A stretch of 64,000 bases of DNA, taken from HdN1 sp964473645 (GTDB lineage: Bacteria; Pseudomonadota; Gammaproteobacteria; Pseudomonadales; Ketobacteraceae). Of the stretch, positions 7,715 to 16,493 are shown one piece after another. Every line of letters begins with the position of its first letter. The first letter of the stretch is position 1. Made by a program: the position numbers and the translations under genes. The notes under the pieces were generated by a model. The model searched no databases. It had not been told where the DNA came from and was given only the letters and a program-made list of their open reading frames with translations. The stretch spans positions 310,001 to 374,000 of the forward strand of contig CAYYPW010000002.1 of the NCBI GenBank assembly GCA_964473645.1, read 5' to 3'.

Positions 7715-10042
7715 TCATGACACGGCCACCCTACTCGCAGCGTTTTCGTGTTCGACCTCTTTGCGCTTATCAAACAATAGCAGGAGTGGTGGTAAAAACA
7801 GCAGATCGATCAACAAGGCAATGGCGAGCGTCAGGCAGGTTAGAAAACCCATGCTATTGCTGGGGTAAAAATGGGAGGTCATCAACACCGCGAAGTTAGC
7901 AATCAACACCAGCGTGGTGCCGACAATCGCAACGCCAACGTTTGTCAGCGAGTAACGCACTGCCTCGTCGGCATCGAACCCCATCTCGCGCCGCGCGCGA
8001 ACGTATTTGCTGAGAAAATGGATGGTGTCATCGACAACAATACCCAGGGTGATACACGCCACAATCGAATCGGTAAGCCCGACACGGCCGTGCAATAGCG
8101 CCCAAATACCAAACGCCATTGCGCAGGGGGCGATGTTGGGCAGCATGCTGTACACCCCATACTTGAAAGAGCGCAGCGACAACATCATGCACAACGTAAT
8201 CAATCCAAACGAGAAGGCCATACCGCTAATCAGACTGCGAATATTGCGTTCTGTCGCGCCCGCAAACATGACATCCAGCCCGCTGGCTTGCACTTGCATG
8301 TAGTCTGGAAAATTCTCTTTGATCCATTGATCAGTGCGTTTTTTGAATTCGAGAACATTGCCCGAGGTTTTGGTATTCAAGACTACCGCAAATAGCGTGG
8401 CATCTTTACCCATGGTGATGGCGTTATCAAGCCCCAAACCAAACGGTAATGACATCTCAAACATCAACAGATATTGCGACGCCAGTGCACGATCTTCTGG
8501 AATACGGTAATACTCAGGATCACCTTCGTTCATGTCGCGATTGAGGCGTCGTATCACATCCGAAAACGAGACGGCATAAACGACTTCCGGTTGCGCTTCG
8601 GCCCAGGCACGCAGAGCATCGAGCTTGGTGAGGTATTCAGGATCAACAATGCCCCCTTCATCCTTTGCGGGAATCGACATCTCCAGCCGATGCAAGCCAC
8701 TCATCTCTGCCGTCATGAAATCGTTGGCGCGACGAACCTCATAAGTGTCGTCAAAATATTCGTTCCACACGTCGGCCAGTTCGTTCTTTGTGACGAACAA
8801 GGAAGGGACGATCATGACAACCAGCATGACGATGACCAAAGAAGCACGGCGACGAATGATCCATTCCGTTAACTTCATCATCCAGCGTTGTGATTGCCCT
8901 TCCCCCTGTCGAATCCTGGGCGCCGGTGACACCATGCACAACGCTGGCAGAAACACCAACGACAACCACAAGGCCAACGTTACGCCAATCGCGACGACAT
9001 TACCGAGATCTCGAAACGGTGGAGAATCAGACGCATTCAACGACAAAAAGCCAATCAATGTCGTCACACTGGTGAGAATCACCGGCTGTAGATTCACCCG
9101 CAAACTCTCGACCATCGCATCGGCTTTACTCATGGCCTTGCTTAGATTTTGCTGATAGCTGATCAGCAAATGCATGCTGTCAGCAATGCTCAGCGTAAGA
9201 ATAATGGCCGGCCCAAAGGACGTTACCGGTTGAAACACGATACCCAATACCACCGATAAACCAATGGCACCTAATACCGACAAATACACCACCAGCATGG
9301 TGTAAAACATGTCCAGAAACGAGCGCAGCACGATCCAGAGCACAATGATCGCCGCAAGCATGCTTAACGGAAATGTTTCGGTCAGCCCCTCGAGCGTGGC
9401 GTTTTTCATCGCATCACTGAATACAACGGTGCCCGTGAGCTGTATGTCGATTTGCGGGTACTGCTGTTCAAGACGATCGCGCAATGCTCTTGACCACTCG
9501 GCAACCGCTGTCGCCTGACTGCGTTCTTCGTCCATGGTGACGCTGACGGCGACGGTCGCCACATGGCCTTTTTCAGAAACTGCTGAGTGCAGTAAGGCCG
9601 GTTCAGCGAGCGCTATGCGGCGTATCTCGGCCAATTGCGCGTCTGTCAGCGCCTGCGCGTTTTCCACCAGTGAGCGGGTTGAAAGCTCATCGCCCTGCAC
9701 TACTGTGTGTTGAAAGTTCACCAGCGAAGAAGAACGCAATGCAGCTGGCATCTTCCAGGCTTCATCGGTCAGGGTTTCGAGCAAGCTCAGGGTGTCGCGG
9801 GAGAAAATATTGTTGTCAGCGGGATGCACGATAAAGACAACCATTTCGCGGTTGCCGTATTGCGCTTCTATGCTTTTGAGGCGTTCGAATTCGGGATTAC
9901 CCTCACCAAAGAAGGAGCGAGGGTTATTGGTCATGCTGTAGTCCTTGATGCCGATCGACATCAGTAAAACAGCGAGCAACGACACAGCGATGGCCATCCA
10001 GGGCCGATACACTACCCAATTGATAAAACGGGTGGAAAACAT
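7715..10042 (-). CDS. RND-superfamily (MMPL-like) exporter
   Basis: The 775-residue protein has the duplicated RND layout. One membrane helix (about 12-32) is followed by a periplasmic domain to about 210, five helices, a second helix and periplasmic domain (about 400-610), and five more helices. Acidic residues typical of proton relay are in the middle of helices: LSIADSMHLL and GIVVDDTIHFL. Its size fits the HAE3-like exporters of lipids and hydrophobic compounds, not the drug pumps of about 1030 residues. Partners are the LolA-like and barrel proteins encoded next. The start at 10042 has AAAGGA 5-6 nt upstream, better placed than the ATG at 10048. It is divergent from the liuR side with a 350-bp gap. 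Confidence 0.88.
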   Translation of the reverse strand: MFSTRFINWVVYRPWMAIAVSLLAVLLMSIGIKDYSMTNNPRSFFGEGNPEFERLKSIEAQYGNREMVVFIVHPADNNIFSRDTLSLLETLTDEAWKMPAALRSSSLVNFQHTVVQGDELSTRSLVENAQALTDAQLAEIRRIALAEPALLHSAVSEKGHVATVAVSVTMDEERSQATAVAEWSRALRDRLEQQYPQIDIQLTGTVVFSDAMKNATLEGLTETFPLSMLAAIIVLWIVLRSFLDMFYTMLVVYLSVLGAIGLSVVLGIVFQPVTSFGPAIILTLSIADSMHLLISYQQNLSKAMSKADAMVESLRVNLQPVILTSVTTLIGFLSLNASDSPPFRDLGNVVAIGVTLALWLSLVFLPALCMVSPAPRIRQGEGQSQRWMMKLTEWIIRRRASLVIVMLVVMIVPSLFVTKNELADVWNEYFDDTYEVRRANDFMTAEMSGLHRLEMSIPAKDEGGIVDPEYLTKLDALRAWAEAQPEVVYAVSFSDVIRRLNRDMNEGDPEYYRIPEDRALASQYLLMFEMSLPFGLGLDNAITMGKDATLFAVVLNTKTSGNVLEFKKRTDQWIKENFPDYMQVQASGLDVMFAGATERNIRSLISGMAFSFGLITLCMMLSLRSFKYGVYSMLPNIAPCAMAFGIWALLHGRVGLTDSIVACITLGIVVDDTIHFLSKYVRARREMGFDADEAVRYSLTNVGVAIVGTTLVLIANFAVLMTSHFYPSNSMGFLTCLTLAIALLIDLLFLPPLLLLFDKRKEVEHENAASRVAVS

Positions 10043-10281
10043 AAACATCCTTTTGCGGCAGCAAACGCCGATCGACAGGCTCAGTCTTTGGGTTAGCCAA
10101 TCCAGGCTGCGTGCGAGTATACGTTGGGCGAGGTAGGCGAGTATGTGAAATTATGTAAGCCACGCCAGCTAGCCGTCACAAATCAACAACTTAGCTGCCA
10201 GCCGAAGGCGACACACCCGGAACAGTCTGTTCCATTGGCAAACCAATCCATTCCCAGGGTTCACACCACTGTTGAGCGCTA

Positions 10282-10298
10282 GCGTGAACTGTTCACGC
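10282..10298. promoter_or_regulatory. 17-bp palindrome, unknown regulator
   Basis: GCGTGAAC-T-GTTCACGC has 8-bp arms around a single central base. It lies between the divergent exporter and liu promoters. It differs in sequence from the LiuR-like palindrome 38 bp away, so a second regulator is likely. Confidence 0.5.
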
Positions 10299-10336
10299 AA
10301 ATAACGTGACTCTAAGGTCTTGCCTACAGGCTTACC

Positions 10337-10352
10337 TTTACGTTAACGTAAA
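10337..10352. promoter_or_regulatory. Candidate LiuR operator
   Basis: TTTACGTTAACGTAAA is a perfect 16-bp palindrome 39 bp before the GTG proposed as the liuR start. From memory, LiuR sites in gammaproteobacteria are AT-flanked ACGT-ACGT palindromes of this length. MerR-family proteins bind such sites inside the promoter spacer, so it probably mediates autoregulation and control of liuABCD. Confidence 0.7.
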
Positions 10353-10391
10353 CCACTCTGGCCATCGATACCGGCATTGGACCTATCCACC

Positions 10392-10781
10392 GTGAGTAAA
10401 CGTACCTACACCATCAGCGACCTTGCCAAGGAATTCGGCATCACCACGCGTACGATTCGTTTTTATGAAGACGAAGGATTGCTGTCACCGCAACGTGACG
10501 GTCAGAAACGTATTTACAGGCCGCGCGATCGCACCCTGCTCAAATTGATTCTTCGTGGCAAACGCTTGGGCTTTACCCTGGCCGAAAGCCGTTCCTTGTT
10601 TGACATGTACGACCCCAGCAGTGGCAGTCGCCAACAGTTACAGGTTTACCTGCAGATGCTTGAACAGAAAAAAGCCGCGCTTGAACAGCAACTGCGAGAT
10701 ATCGAGTCGATGAAAGTCGACCTCGAAGATGCGCGCGAACGCTGCCTCGACGCCATGAACAACTTAGATAAACAGAAATAA
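10392..10781 (+). CDS. liuR: LiuR, MerR-family regulator of leucine/isovalerate catabolism
   Basis: This is a protein of about 129 residues. An N-terminal MerR winged helix-turn-helix (YTISDLAKEFGITTRTIRFYEDEGLL) is followed by a long dimerising coiled coil (about 80-115) and no Cys-based metal site, which fits the LiuR/branched-chain group rather than metal sensors. It directly precedes liuABCD on the same strand, the standard location. LiuR regulates the liu genes, probably in response to a CoA intermediate. A GTG start at 10392 gives the usual short N-terminus; a TTG at 10377 is also in frame, and neither has a strong ribosome site. The palindrome at 10337-10352 is its likely operator. Confidence 0.85.
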   Translation: MSKRTYTISDLAKEFGITTRTIRFYEDEGLLSPQRDGQKRIYRPRDRTLLKLILRGKRLGFTLAESRSLFDMYDPSSGSRQQLQVYLQMLEQKKAALEQQLRDIESMKVDLEDARERCLDAMNNLDKQK

Positions 10782-10844
10782 ACTAAACAGAAACCAGACA
10801 ATCAGAAACAAGTTAAACCGTAATAGTTTCGGAGGAAGTATCCC

Positions 10845-12014
10845 ATGATCGCAACCTACCCCAGCCTGAATTTCGGCTTTAGCGAATCGCTGCAAATGTT
10901 GCGCGACAGTGTGCACCAGTTTGCACAAAAGGAAATCGCGCCCATCGCCGCGCAGGCCGATCGTGATAACGCGTTCCCCAATCATTTGTGGAAAAAATTC
11001 GGTGACATGGGCCTGCTGGGTATCACCGTGGAGGAAGAATTCGGCGGCAGCAATATGGGTTATCTCGCGCACGTGTTGGCCATGGAAGAAATCAGTCGCG
11101 CCAGTGCGGCCATTGGCTTGAGTTATGGCGCGCATTCCAATCTGTGTGTCAACCAAATTCGCAAAAACGGCACGCCCACGCAAAAAGCCAAATATCTGCC
11201 AAAATTGGTGGCAGGTGAGCATATTGGTGCGCTGGCCATGAGTGAACCCAATGCAGGTTCAGATGTGGTAAGCATGAAACTGCGTGCCGATAAAAAAGGC
11301 GATCGGTTTGTGCTGAATGGCAACAAAATGTGGATCACCAACGGCCCCGATGCCCATACCTTTGTCATTTATGCAAAAACCTCTATCGATAAAGGCCCGC
11401 ATGGCATCACGGCGTTCATCGTCGAACGTGATTTTCCTGGTTTTTCACAGGCACAAAAGCTCGACAAGCTGGGAATGCGTGGTTCCAACACCTGCGAACT
11501 GGTGTTTCAGGATTGCGAAGTGCCGGAAGAAAACATTCTCGGTCGCTTGAATGAAGGCGTAAAAGTGCTGATGAGTGGGCTCGACTTTGAACGCGTGGTG
11601 CTTTCTGGCGGGCCTACGGGTGTCATGCTGGCCTGTCTGGATGTGGTGGTGCCTTACATTCATGAGCGCAAACAGTTTGGACAATCGATTGGCGAGTTTC
11701 AGCTGATCCAGGGCAAAGTGGCTGACATGTATGCGGTCACCAACGCCAGCCGTGCTTATCTCTACGCCGTTGCGCAAGCTTGCGATCGGGGTGAAACCAC
11801 ACGCAAAGATGCGGCAGCTGTGATTCTCTATGCCGCAGAGGCAGCTACTCGTTGCGCACTGGATTCCATCCAGATTCTGGGGGGCAACGGCTATATTAAC
11901 GACTACCCTACCGGGCGTTTGCTGCGTGATGCCAAGCTGTATGAAATCGGTGCCGGCACGTCTGAAATCCGCCGTATGCTGATCGGCCGCGAACTTTTCC
12001 GCGAAACCCATTGA
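10845..12014 (+). CDS. liuA: Isovaleryl-CoA dehydrogenase
   Basis: The 389-residue FAD enzyme is an acyl-CoA dehydrogenase with the N-terminal helical, middle beta (AMSEPNAGSDV, KMWITNGPDA) and C-terminal helical domains. The FAD-binding tail YEIGAGTSEIRRMLIGREL is present. It oxidises isovaleryl-CoA to 3-methylcrotonyl-CoA and passes electrons to electron-transfer flavoprotein. The isovaleryl-CoA assignment rests on its place as first structural gene of liuABCD and the close family match. The start has a GGAGGA site 8 nt upstream. The gap to liuB is 10 bp, implying co-translation. Expected to be under LiuR control. Confidence 0.92.
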   Translation: MIATYPSLNFGFSESLQMLRDSVHQFAQKEIAPIAAQADRDNAFPNHLWKKFGDMGLLGITVEEEFGGSNMGYLAHVLAMEEISRASAAIGLSYGAHSNLCVNQIRKNGTPTQKAKYLPKLVAGEHIGALAMSEPNAGSDVVSMKLRADKKGDRFVLNGNKMWITNGPDAHTFVIYAKTSIDKGPHGITAFIVERDFPGFSQAQKLDKLGMRGSNTCELVFQDCEVPEENILGRLNEGVKVLMSGLDFERVVLSGGPTGVMLACLDVVVPYIHERKQFGQSIGEFQLIQGKVADMYAVTNASRAYLYAVAQACDRGETTRKDAAAVILYAAEAATRCALDSIQILGGNGYINDYPTGRLLRDAKLYEIGAGTSEIRRMLIGRELFRETH

Positions 12015-12024
12015 GGATCTGTCC

Positions 12025-13632
12025 ATGCCCGTGATACACACTCGCGTCTCTACCGGCAGCGATACATTTGAAAACAACCGCAAGGCCATGCAGGCGCTGG
12101 TGGATGATTTATATAACGTCGTCGCCAAGGTGCGCATGGGCGGCGGTGCGGCAGCCCTTGAAAAGCACGTTGCGCGCGGCAAATTGCTGCCTCGCGATCG
12201 CGTATTGAATCTACTGGACCCCGGCTCACCGTTTCTGGAGCTGGGTACGCTGGCTGCCTACGGGGTTTACGACGAGGACGTACCGGCAGCAGGTATCATT
12301 ACCGGTATCGGGCGCATCCGTGGCATTGAATGCATGATTGTCGCAAACGACCCAACAGTAAAGGGCGGCAGTTATTATCCCTTAACGGTTAAAAAGCATT
12401 TGCGGGCGCAAACGATTGCCGAGCAAAACCATTTACCCTGCGTTTATCTGGTGGATTCCGGCGGCGCCAACCTGCCCCGTCAGGATGATGTGTTTCCGGA
12501 TCGCGAACACTTTGGGCGCATTTTCTTTAATCAGGCGCGCATGTCGTCCATGAATATCCCGCAAATAGCGGTGGTCATGGGCTCTTGCACGGCGGGCGGC
12601 GCCTATGTACCCGCCATGTCTGACGAGAGCATTATCGTCAAGCAGCAAGGCACTATCTTTTTGGCAGGGCCGCCCTTGGTAAAAGCCGCGACAGGCGAAT
12701 CGGTCACGGCAGAGGCACTCGGTGGTGCCGATGTGCATTGCCGCATTTCAGGCGTGGCAGATCATTTTGCCGAAAATGACGAGCATGCCTTGCAGCTCGC
12801 CCGACAATGTATTTCTCATTTGAATCGCAAGCCGCCACAGGTTGCGGGCAAACGCCCCTCGGTAGAGCCGTTATACCCGACGGAGGACATCTACGGTGTT
12901 ATTCCACCGGATTTGAAAACACCGTTTGACGTGCGTGAAGTGATTGCCCGTATCGTCGACGGTTCTGAGTTAGACGAATTCAAGGCGCTGTATGGCACCA
13001 CGCTGGTGTGCGGATTTGCGCATCTGATGGGATACCCGGTCGGGATTGTCGCCAACAACGGTATTCTGTTTTCGGAATCGGCACAGAAAGGGGCGCACTT
13101 TATTGAACTCTGCGCCCAACGTAAAATTCCGCTGCTGTTCTTGCAGAATATTACGGGCTTTATGGTGGGTCAGAAATACGAGAACGAAGGCATCGCAAAA
13201 CATGGCGCCAAGATGGTAACGGCCGTGGCAACAGCCAAGGTGCCGAAATTTACCGTGGTCATCGGTGGCAGTTTCGGTGCCGGTAACTATGGTATGTGCG
13301 GTCGTGCTTATGACCCACGCTTCATGTTTATGTGGCCCAATGCGCGAATTTCCGTTATGGGCGGCGAACAGGCGGCTGGCGTGTTGGCGCAATTGCGTCG
13401 CGATAACCTCGAAGCCAAGGGGCAGCAATGGTCAACCGACGATGAACGCGCCTTCAAAAAACCCGTTATTGAAACCTATGATCGTCAAGGTCACCCCTAC
13501 TACGCCAGTGCGCGCCTGTGGGATGACGGTGTGATAGACCCGGCGCAAACCCGCAATGTAATGGGCTTGGCGTTGGCGGCAGCGCATAACGCTCCGATTG
13601 AAGATACACGCTTCGGCGTGTTCCGGATGTAA
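12025..13632 (+). CDS. liuB: 3-methylcrotonyl-CoA carboxylase, carboxyltransferase (beta) subunit
   Basis: The 535-residue protein has two crotonase-fold carboxyltransferase halves. Acyl-CoA-side motifs (GGGAAALEKHVARGKL, GGANLPRQ, MGSCTAGGAYVPAMSDE) and the biotin-side half (NITGFMVG, GGSFGAGNYGMCGRAYDPRF, MGGEQAAGVLAQ) are all present at normal length. It transfers CO2 from carboxybiotin on LiuD to 3-methylcrotonyl-CoA, giving 3-methylglutaconyl-CoA. It sits between liuA and liuC with gaps of about 10 bp. The AGGATCT ahead of ATG 12025 is a modest ribosome site. Confidence 0.93.
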   Translation: MPVIHTRVSTGSDTFENNRKAMQALVDDLYNVVAKVRMGGGAAALEKHVARGKLLPRDRVLNLLDPGSPFLELGTLAAYGVYDEDVPAAGIITGIGRIRGIECMIVANDPTVKGGSYYPLTVKKHLRAQTIAEQNHLPCVYLVDSGGANLPRQDDVFPDREHFGRIFFNQARMSSMNIPQIAVVMGSCTAGGAYVPAMSDESIIVKQQGTIFLAGPPLVKAATGESVTAEALGGADVHCRISGVADHFAENDEHALQLARQCISHLNRKPPQVAGKRPSVEPLYPTEDIYGVIPPDLKTPFDVREVIARIVDGSELDEFKALYGTTLVCGFAHLMGYPVGIVANNGILFSESAQKGAHFIELCAQRKIPLLFLQNITGFMVGQKYENEGIAKHGAKMVTAVATAKVPKFTVVIGGSFGAGNYGMCGRAYDPRFMFMWPNARISVMGGEQAAGVLAQLRRDNLEAKGQQWSTDDERAFKKPVIETYDRQGHPYYASARLWDDGVIDPAQTRNVMGLALAAAHNAPIEDTRFGVFRM

Positions 13633-13642
13633 GGAGAAAAGT

Positions 13643-14431
13643 ATGCCGGATTCCATTCAAGCTTATGTGGATACACGCGGTGTTGCCTCGCTGACGCTGT
13701 GCAAGCCAGCGGTGGGCAATGCCTTTGATGACCGCATGATTAGCGCCATGGTCAAGGTTATAGAAGCGTGGTACGAGGACGCACAGGTGCGCATTATCGT
13801 ACTGCGCTCGGAGGGTAAGCACTTTTCTGCAGGTGCCGATCTCAACTGGATGAAGCGTATGGCCGCCCTCAGCGAAAGCGAGAATAAGCGGGATGCCGCT
13901 GAACTCGCCCGTTTAATGCACAGCCTGTGGCAATGCCCAAAACCGGTGATTGCCCGCGTTCAAGGCGCAGCCTTTGGCGGTGCGGTTGGATTGGCGGCCT
14001 GCGCAGATATTGTGATTGCAGCCGAGGATGCACGTTTCTGCCTAAGCGAAGTGAAAGTGGGGCTGGTGCCTGCGGTCATTAGCCCCTACGTTACACGTGC
14101 CATGGGTTCGCGCGCCGCAAGCCGCTATTTTTTGACAGCTGAAGTGATCCCGGCCGCTGAAGCACATCGTTTGGGCCTGGTGCATGAACTGGCACCAGAA
14201 ACCGGGTTGGATGCGAAACTCGAGCAACTTTGCACTGCACTGTTGAACAATAGCCCGGCGGCGCTGCGCGAAAGCAAGGCGTTGATTCGCCACTTGCATC
14301 ACGCCCCCATCGAAACTGCACTTGTCGATCACACTACCGACCTGATCGCTCGCATACGTGTTTCCCCCGACGGACAAGAAGGTCTGAGCGCCTTTCTGGA
14401 AAAACGTGTGCCCGCCTGGATCAAGGGTTGA
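13643..14431 (+). CDS. liuC: 3-methylglutaconyl-CoA hydratase (enoyl-CoA hydratase family)
   Basis: This is a 262-residue crotonase-family protein. The first oxyanion-hole segment is SEGKHFSAGADLNWM and the second is VQGAAFGGAVGLAACADIVIA; C-terminal helices complete the fold. It hydrates 3-methylglutaconyl-CoA to HMG-CoA. The start at 13643 has AAGGAG 7 nt upstream; the longer frame beginning at 13598 would overlap liuB by 35 bp and is rejected. It lies between liuB and liuD in the standard order. Confidence 0.9.
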   Translation: MPDSIQAYVDTRGVASLTLCKPAVGNAFDDRMISAMVKVIEAWYEDAQVRIIVLRSEGKHFSAGADLNWMKRMAALSESENKRDAAELARLMHSLWQCPKPVIARVQGAAFGGAVGLAACADIVIAAEDARFCLSEVKVGLVPAVISPYVTRAMGSRAASRYFLTAEVIPAAEAHRLGLVHELAPETGLDAKLEQLCTALLNNSPAALRESKALIRHLHHAPIETALVDHTTDLIARIRVSPDGQEGLSAFLEKRVPAWIKG

Positions 14432-14441
14432 GGACTCTGCC

Positions 14442-16493
14442 ATGAAAAGCGATATGAAAAGTTTTAATAGCAACGTTACTGAAGCCGGTTTGAAAATGAC
14501 ACGTCCTTTGCAGAAAGTGTTGATCGCCAATCGCGGCGAAATCGCCTGCCGCGTTATGCGCACCTTGCGTAAAATGGGTATCAAAAGCGTGGCCGTCTTC
14601 TCGGAAGCGGATCGTCATTCCCCGCATGTGAAACTTGCCGACGAAGCCTATTTTATCGGCCCGGCCCCCGCACGCGAAAGTTATCTACGCATGGATGTGC
14701 TGTTGGAGGTTGCTCACCGCTGTGGCGCGGATGCCATCCACCCGGGTTATGGTTTTCTATCGGAAAATCCAGATTTCGCTGCCGCCTGCGAAAAAGCCGA
14801 TATCAAATTTATCGGCCCGCGCAGCGCGTCGATATCGGCAATGGGCTCAAAATCGGCCGCCAAACTGATCATGGAAAAAGCCGCTGTACCGTTGATCCCA
14901 GGCTATCATGGCGCGGAGCAAGGCGACGACTACCTGCAAAGTGAAGCCGATCGCATCGGCTACCCGCTATTGATCAAGGCTGCGTTCGGCGGTGGCGGAA
15001 AAGGCATGCGGGTGGTAGAAAGCAACGATGCCTTTCTCGATGCCCTGCAGTCTTGCCGTCGAGAGGCGCAAGCCAGCTTTGGCAACGCCACGGTACTTCT
15101 GGAAAAATATCTGACGCAACCCCGTCATGTAGAGATCCAGGTGTTCTGCGATCAATACGGAAACGGTGTCTATCTGCATGAACGTGATTGTTCGATTCAG
15201 CGCCGCCACCAAAAAATCATTGAAGAAGCACCCGCCCCTGGCCTATCGGCAGACACTCGTCGCGCCATGGGTGAGGCCGCTGTCGCCGCTGCCAATGCCA
15301 TCGATTACGAGGGCGCGGGCACTATCGAATTTCTCTACGACGCCGATGGCCGTTTCTATTTCATGGAAATGAATACCCGCCTGCAAGTGGAGCATCCGGT
15401 CACCGAATTCATCACCGGGTTGGATCTGGTGGAATGGCAGATTCGTGTTGCGCGCGGCGAGCCGTTGCCACTGAACCAGACCGATATTCCCTTGCATGGG
15501 CATGCCATCGAAGCCCGTATTTGCGCGGAATCGCCCGACAAGGATTTTCGTCCATCGATTGGCCGCCTCCACCATTTTCTGCCGCCTACCAGCAATGCCT
15601 GGGTGCGTATCGATACGGGAATCGAACCTGGCAGCGAAGTGTCGATTTATTACGACCCTATGGTTGCCAAACTGATCGTATGGGGTGAGAACAGAGATAT
15701 TGCGGTGGATCGCCTCATGCAAGCACTGGAAGATTTTCAGGTGATGGGGGTAGATACCAACATTAATTACCTGCATCGAATACTTTCGTTGCCATCGTTT
15801 CGTGCGGCAAAATTGACGACGCATTTTTTACAGCATGAATTGATCGCTATTCTCGACGCGCAGGTGCCCATTAACGAACAGCATTTTGCCTGGGCAGCGG
15901 CAGCCAGCCAGTTGTACGACTTGAACCAAAAACCATCCACGCCCTGGGAAAACAGGCAAGGCTGGCAATTGAACGGTCCTGCTGTGCGGCGCTTTTCATT
16001 GCAGCATGCTGACGTGACTGAAACGCTTTCTGTCCTCCAATCAGAAGGCCGCTTTACTGTGACATGCAAACAGACGACATACACATTCATTGCCACCTTA
16101 CACGACAATATATTGCGCATTTCTGGTGAGCACACCGCTACCCTGCCCTGTTTGCTGGATGAAAAAGGTGTAACGTTCTTTATCAAGGGCAAACCTGTCA
16201 CCTTTACTCATCATCAGGCGGATTATACGCGTCTTGAACAAGCTGACGCGGGGCACCTGCAGGCGACCATGCCCGGCCGTATCGTGTCAGTGTTGGTAAA
16301 CCCTGGCGATCATGTTGACGCCGGACAACCGTTGTTGGTCATGGAAGCCATGAAAATGGAGCAGACATTGCGTGCGCCCTTCAAGGGACGGGTTGATGCA
16401 ATTCATTTCAAGGTAGGCGATGCTGTCCGCGAAGGGGTTGAACTGGTGTCTTTGGTAGATGATCATTTGTGCGAAGGTGAAGCCCGCCATTGA
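14442..16493 (+). CDS. liuD: 3-methylcrotonyl-CoA carboxylase, biotin-containing (alpha) subunit
   Basis: The protein of about 683 residues has a biotin carboxylase N-domain (LIANRGEIACRV), an ATP-grasp domain (KAAFGGGGKGMRVV, EMNTRLQVEHPVTE), a biotin carboxylase C-domain, a linker and a C-terminal biotinyl domain with EAMKMEQ, in which the second Lys is biotinylated. It carboxylates biotin using ATP and bicarbonate for LiuB. The start at 14442 follows GAGGA; a start at 14496 would also keep the whole fold. No liuE (HMG-CoA lyase) follows. Instead the last 31 bp overlap the 3' end of a convergent histidine kinase gene. Confidence 0.92.
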   Translation: MKSDMKSFNSNVTEAGLKMTRPLQKVLIANRGEIACRVMRTLRKMGIKSVAVFSEADRHSPHVKLADEAYFIGPAPARESYLRMDVLLEVAHRCGADAIHPGYGFLSENPDFAAACEKADIKFIGPRSASISAMGSKSAAKLIMEKAAVPLIPGYHGAEQGDDYLQSEADRIGYPLLIKAAFGGGGKGMRVVESNDAFLDALQSCRREAQASFGNATVLLEKYLTQPRHVEIQVFCDQYGNGVYLHERDCSIQRRHQKIIEEAPAPGLSADTRRAMGEAAVAAANAIDYEGAGTIEFLYDADGRFYFMEMNTRLQVEHPVTEFITGLDLVEWQIRVARGEPLPLNQTDIPLHGHAIEARICAESPDKDFRPSIGRLHHFLPPTSNAWVRIDTGIEPGSEVSIYYDPMVAKLIVWGENRDIAVDRLMQALEDFQVMGVDTNINYLHRILSLPSFRAAKLTTHFLQHELIAILDAQVPINEQHFAWAAAASQLYDLNQKPSTPWENRQGWQLNGPAVRRFSLQHADVTETLSVLQSEGRFTVTCKQTTYTFIATLHDNILRISGEHTATLPCLLDEKGVTFFIKGKPVTFTHHQADYTRLEQADAGHLQATMPGRIVSVLVNPGDHVDAGQPLLVMEAMKMEQTLRAPFKGRVDAIHFKVGDAVREGVELVSLVDDHLCEGEARH

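Larger units (their letters stand above)
10043..10391. other. Divergent intergenic region with two palindromes
   Basis: This gap separates the RND exporter (leftward) from liuR (rightward). It holds a near-perfect 17-bp palindrome at 10282-10298 and a perfect 16-bp palindrome at 10337-10352. No small gene is convincing here. A weak -35-like TTGCCT (10320-10325) precedes the second palindrome, which would place that palindrome at the -10 region as MerR regulators prefer; this promoter is tentative. Confidence 0.5.

Noticed and set aside
11445..12182. Minus-strand open frame across the liuA/liuB junction
   Set aside because: It is opposite two certain genes and has no coding features of its own.
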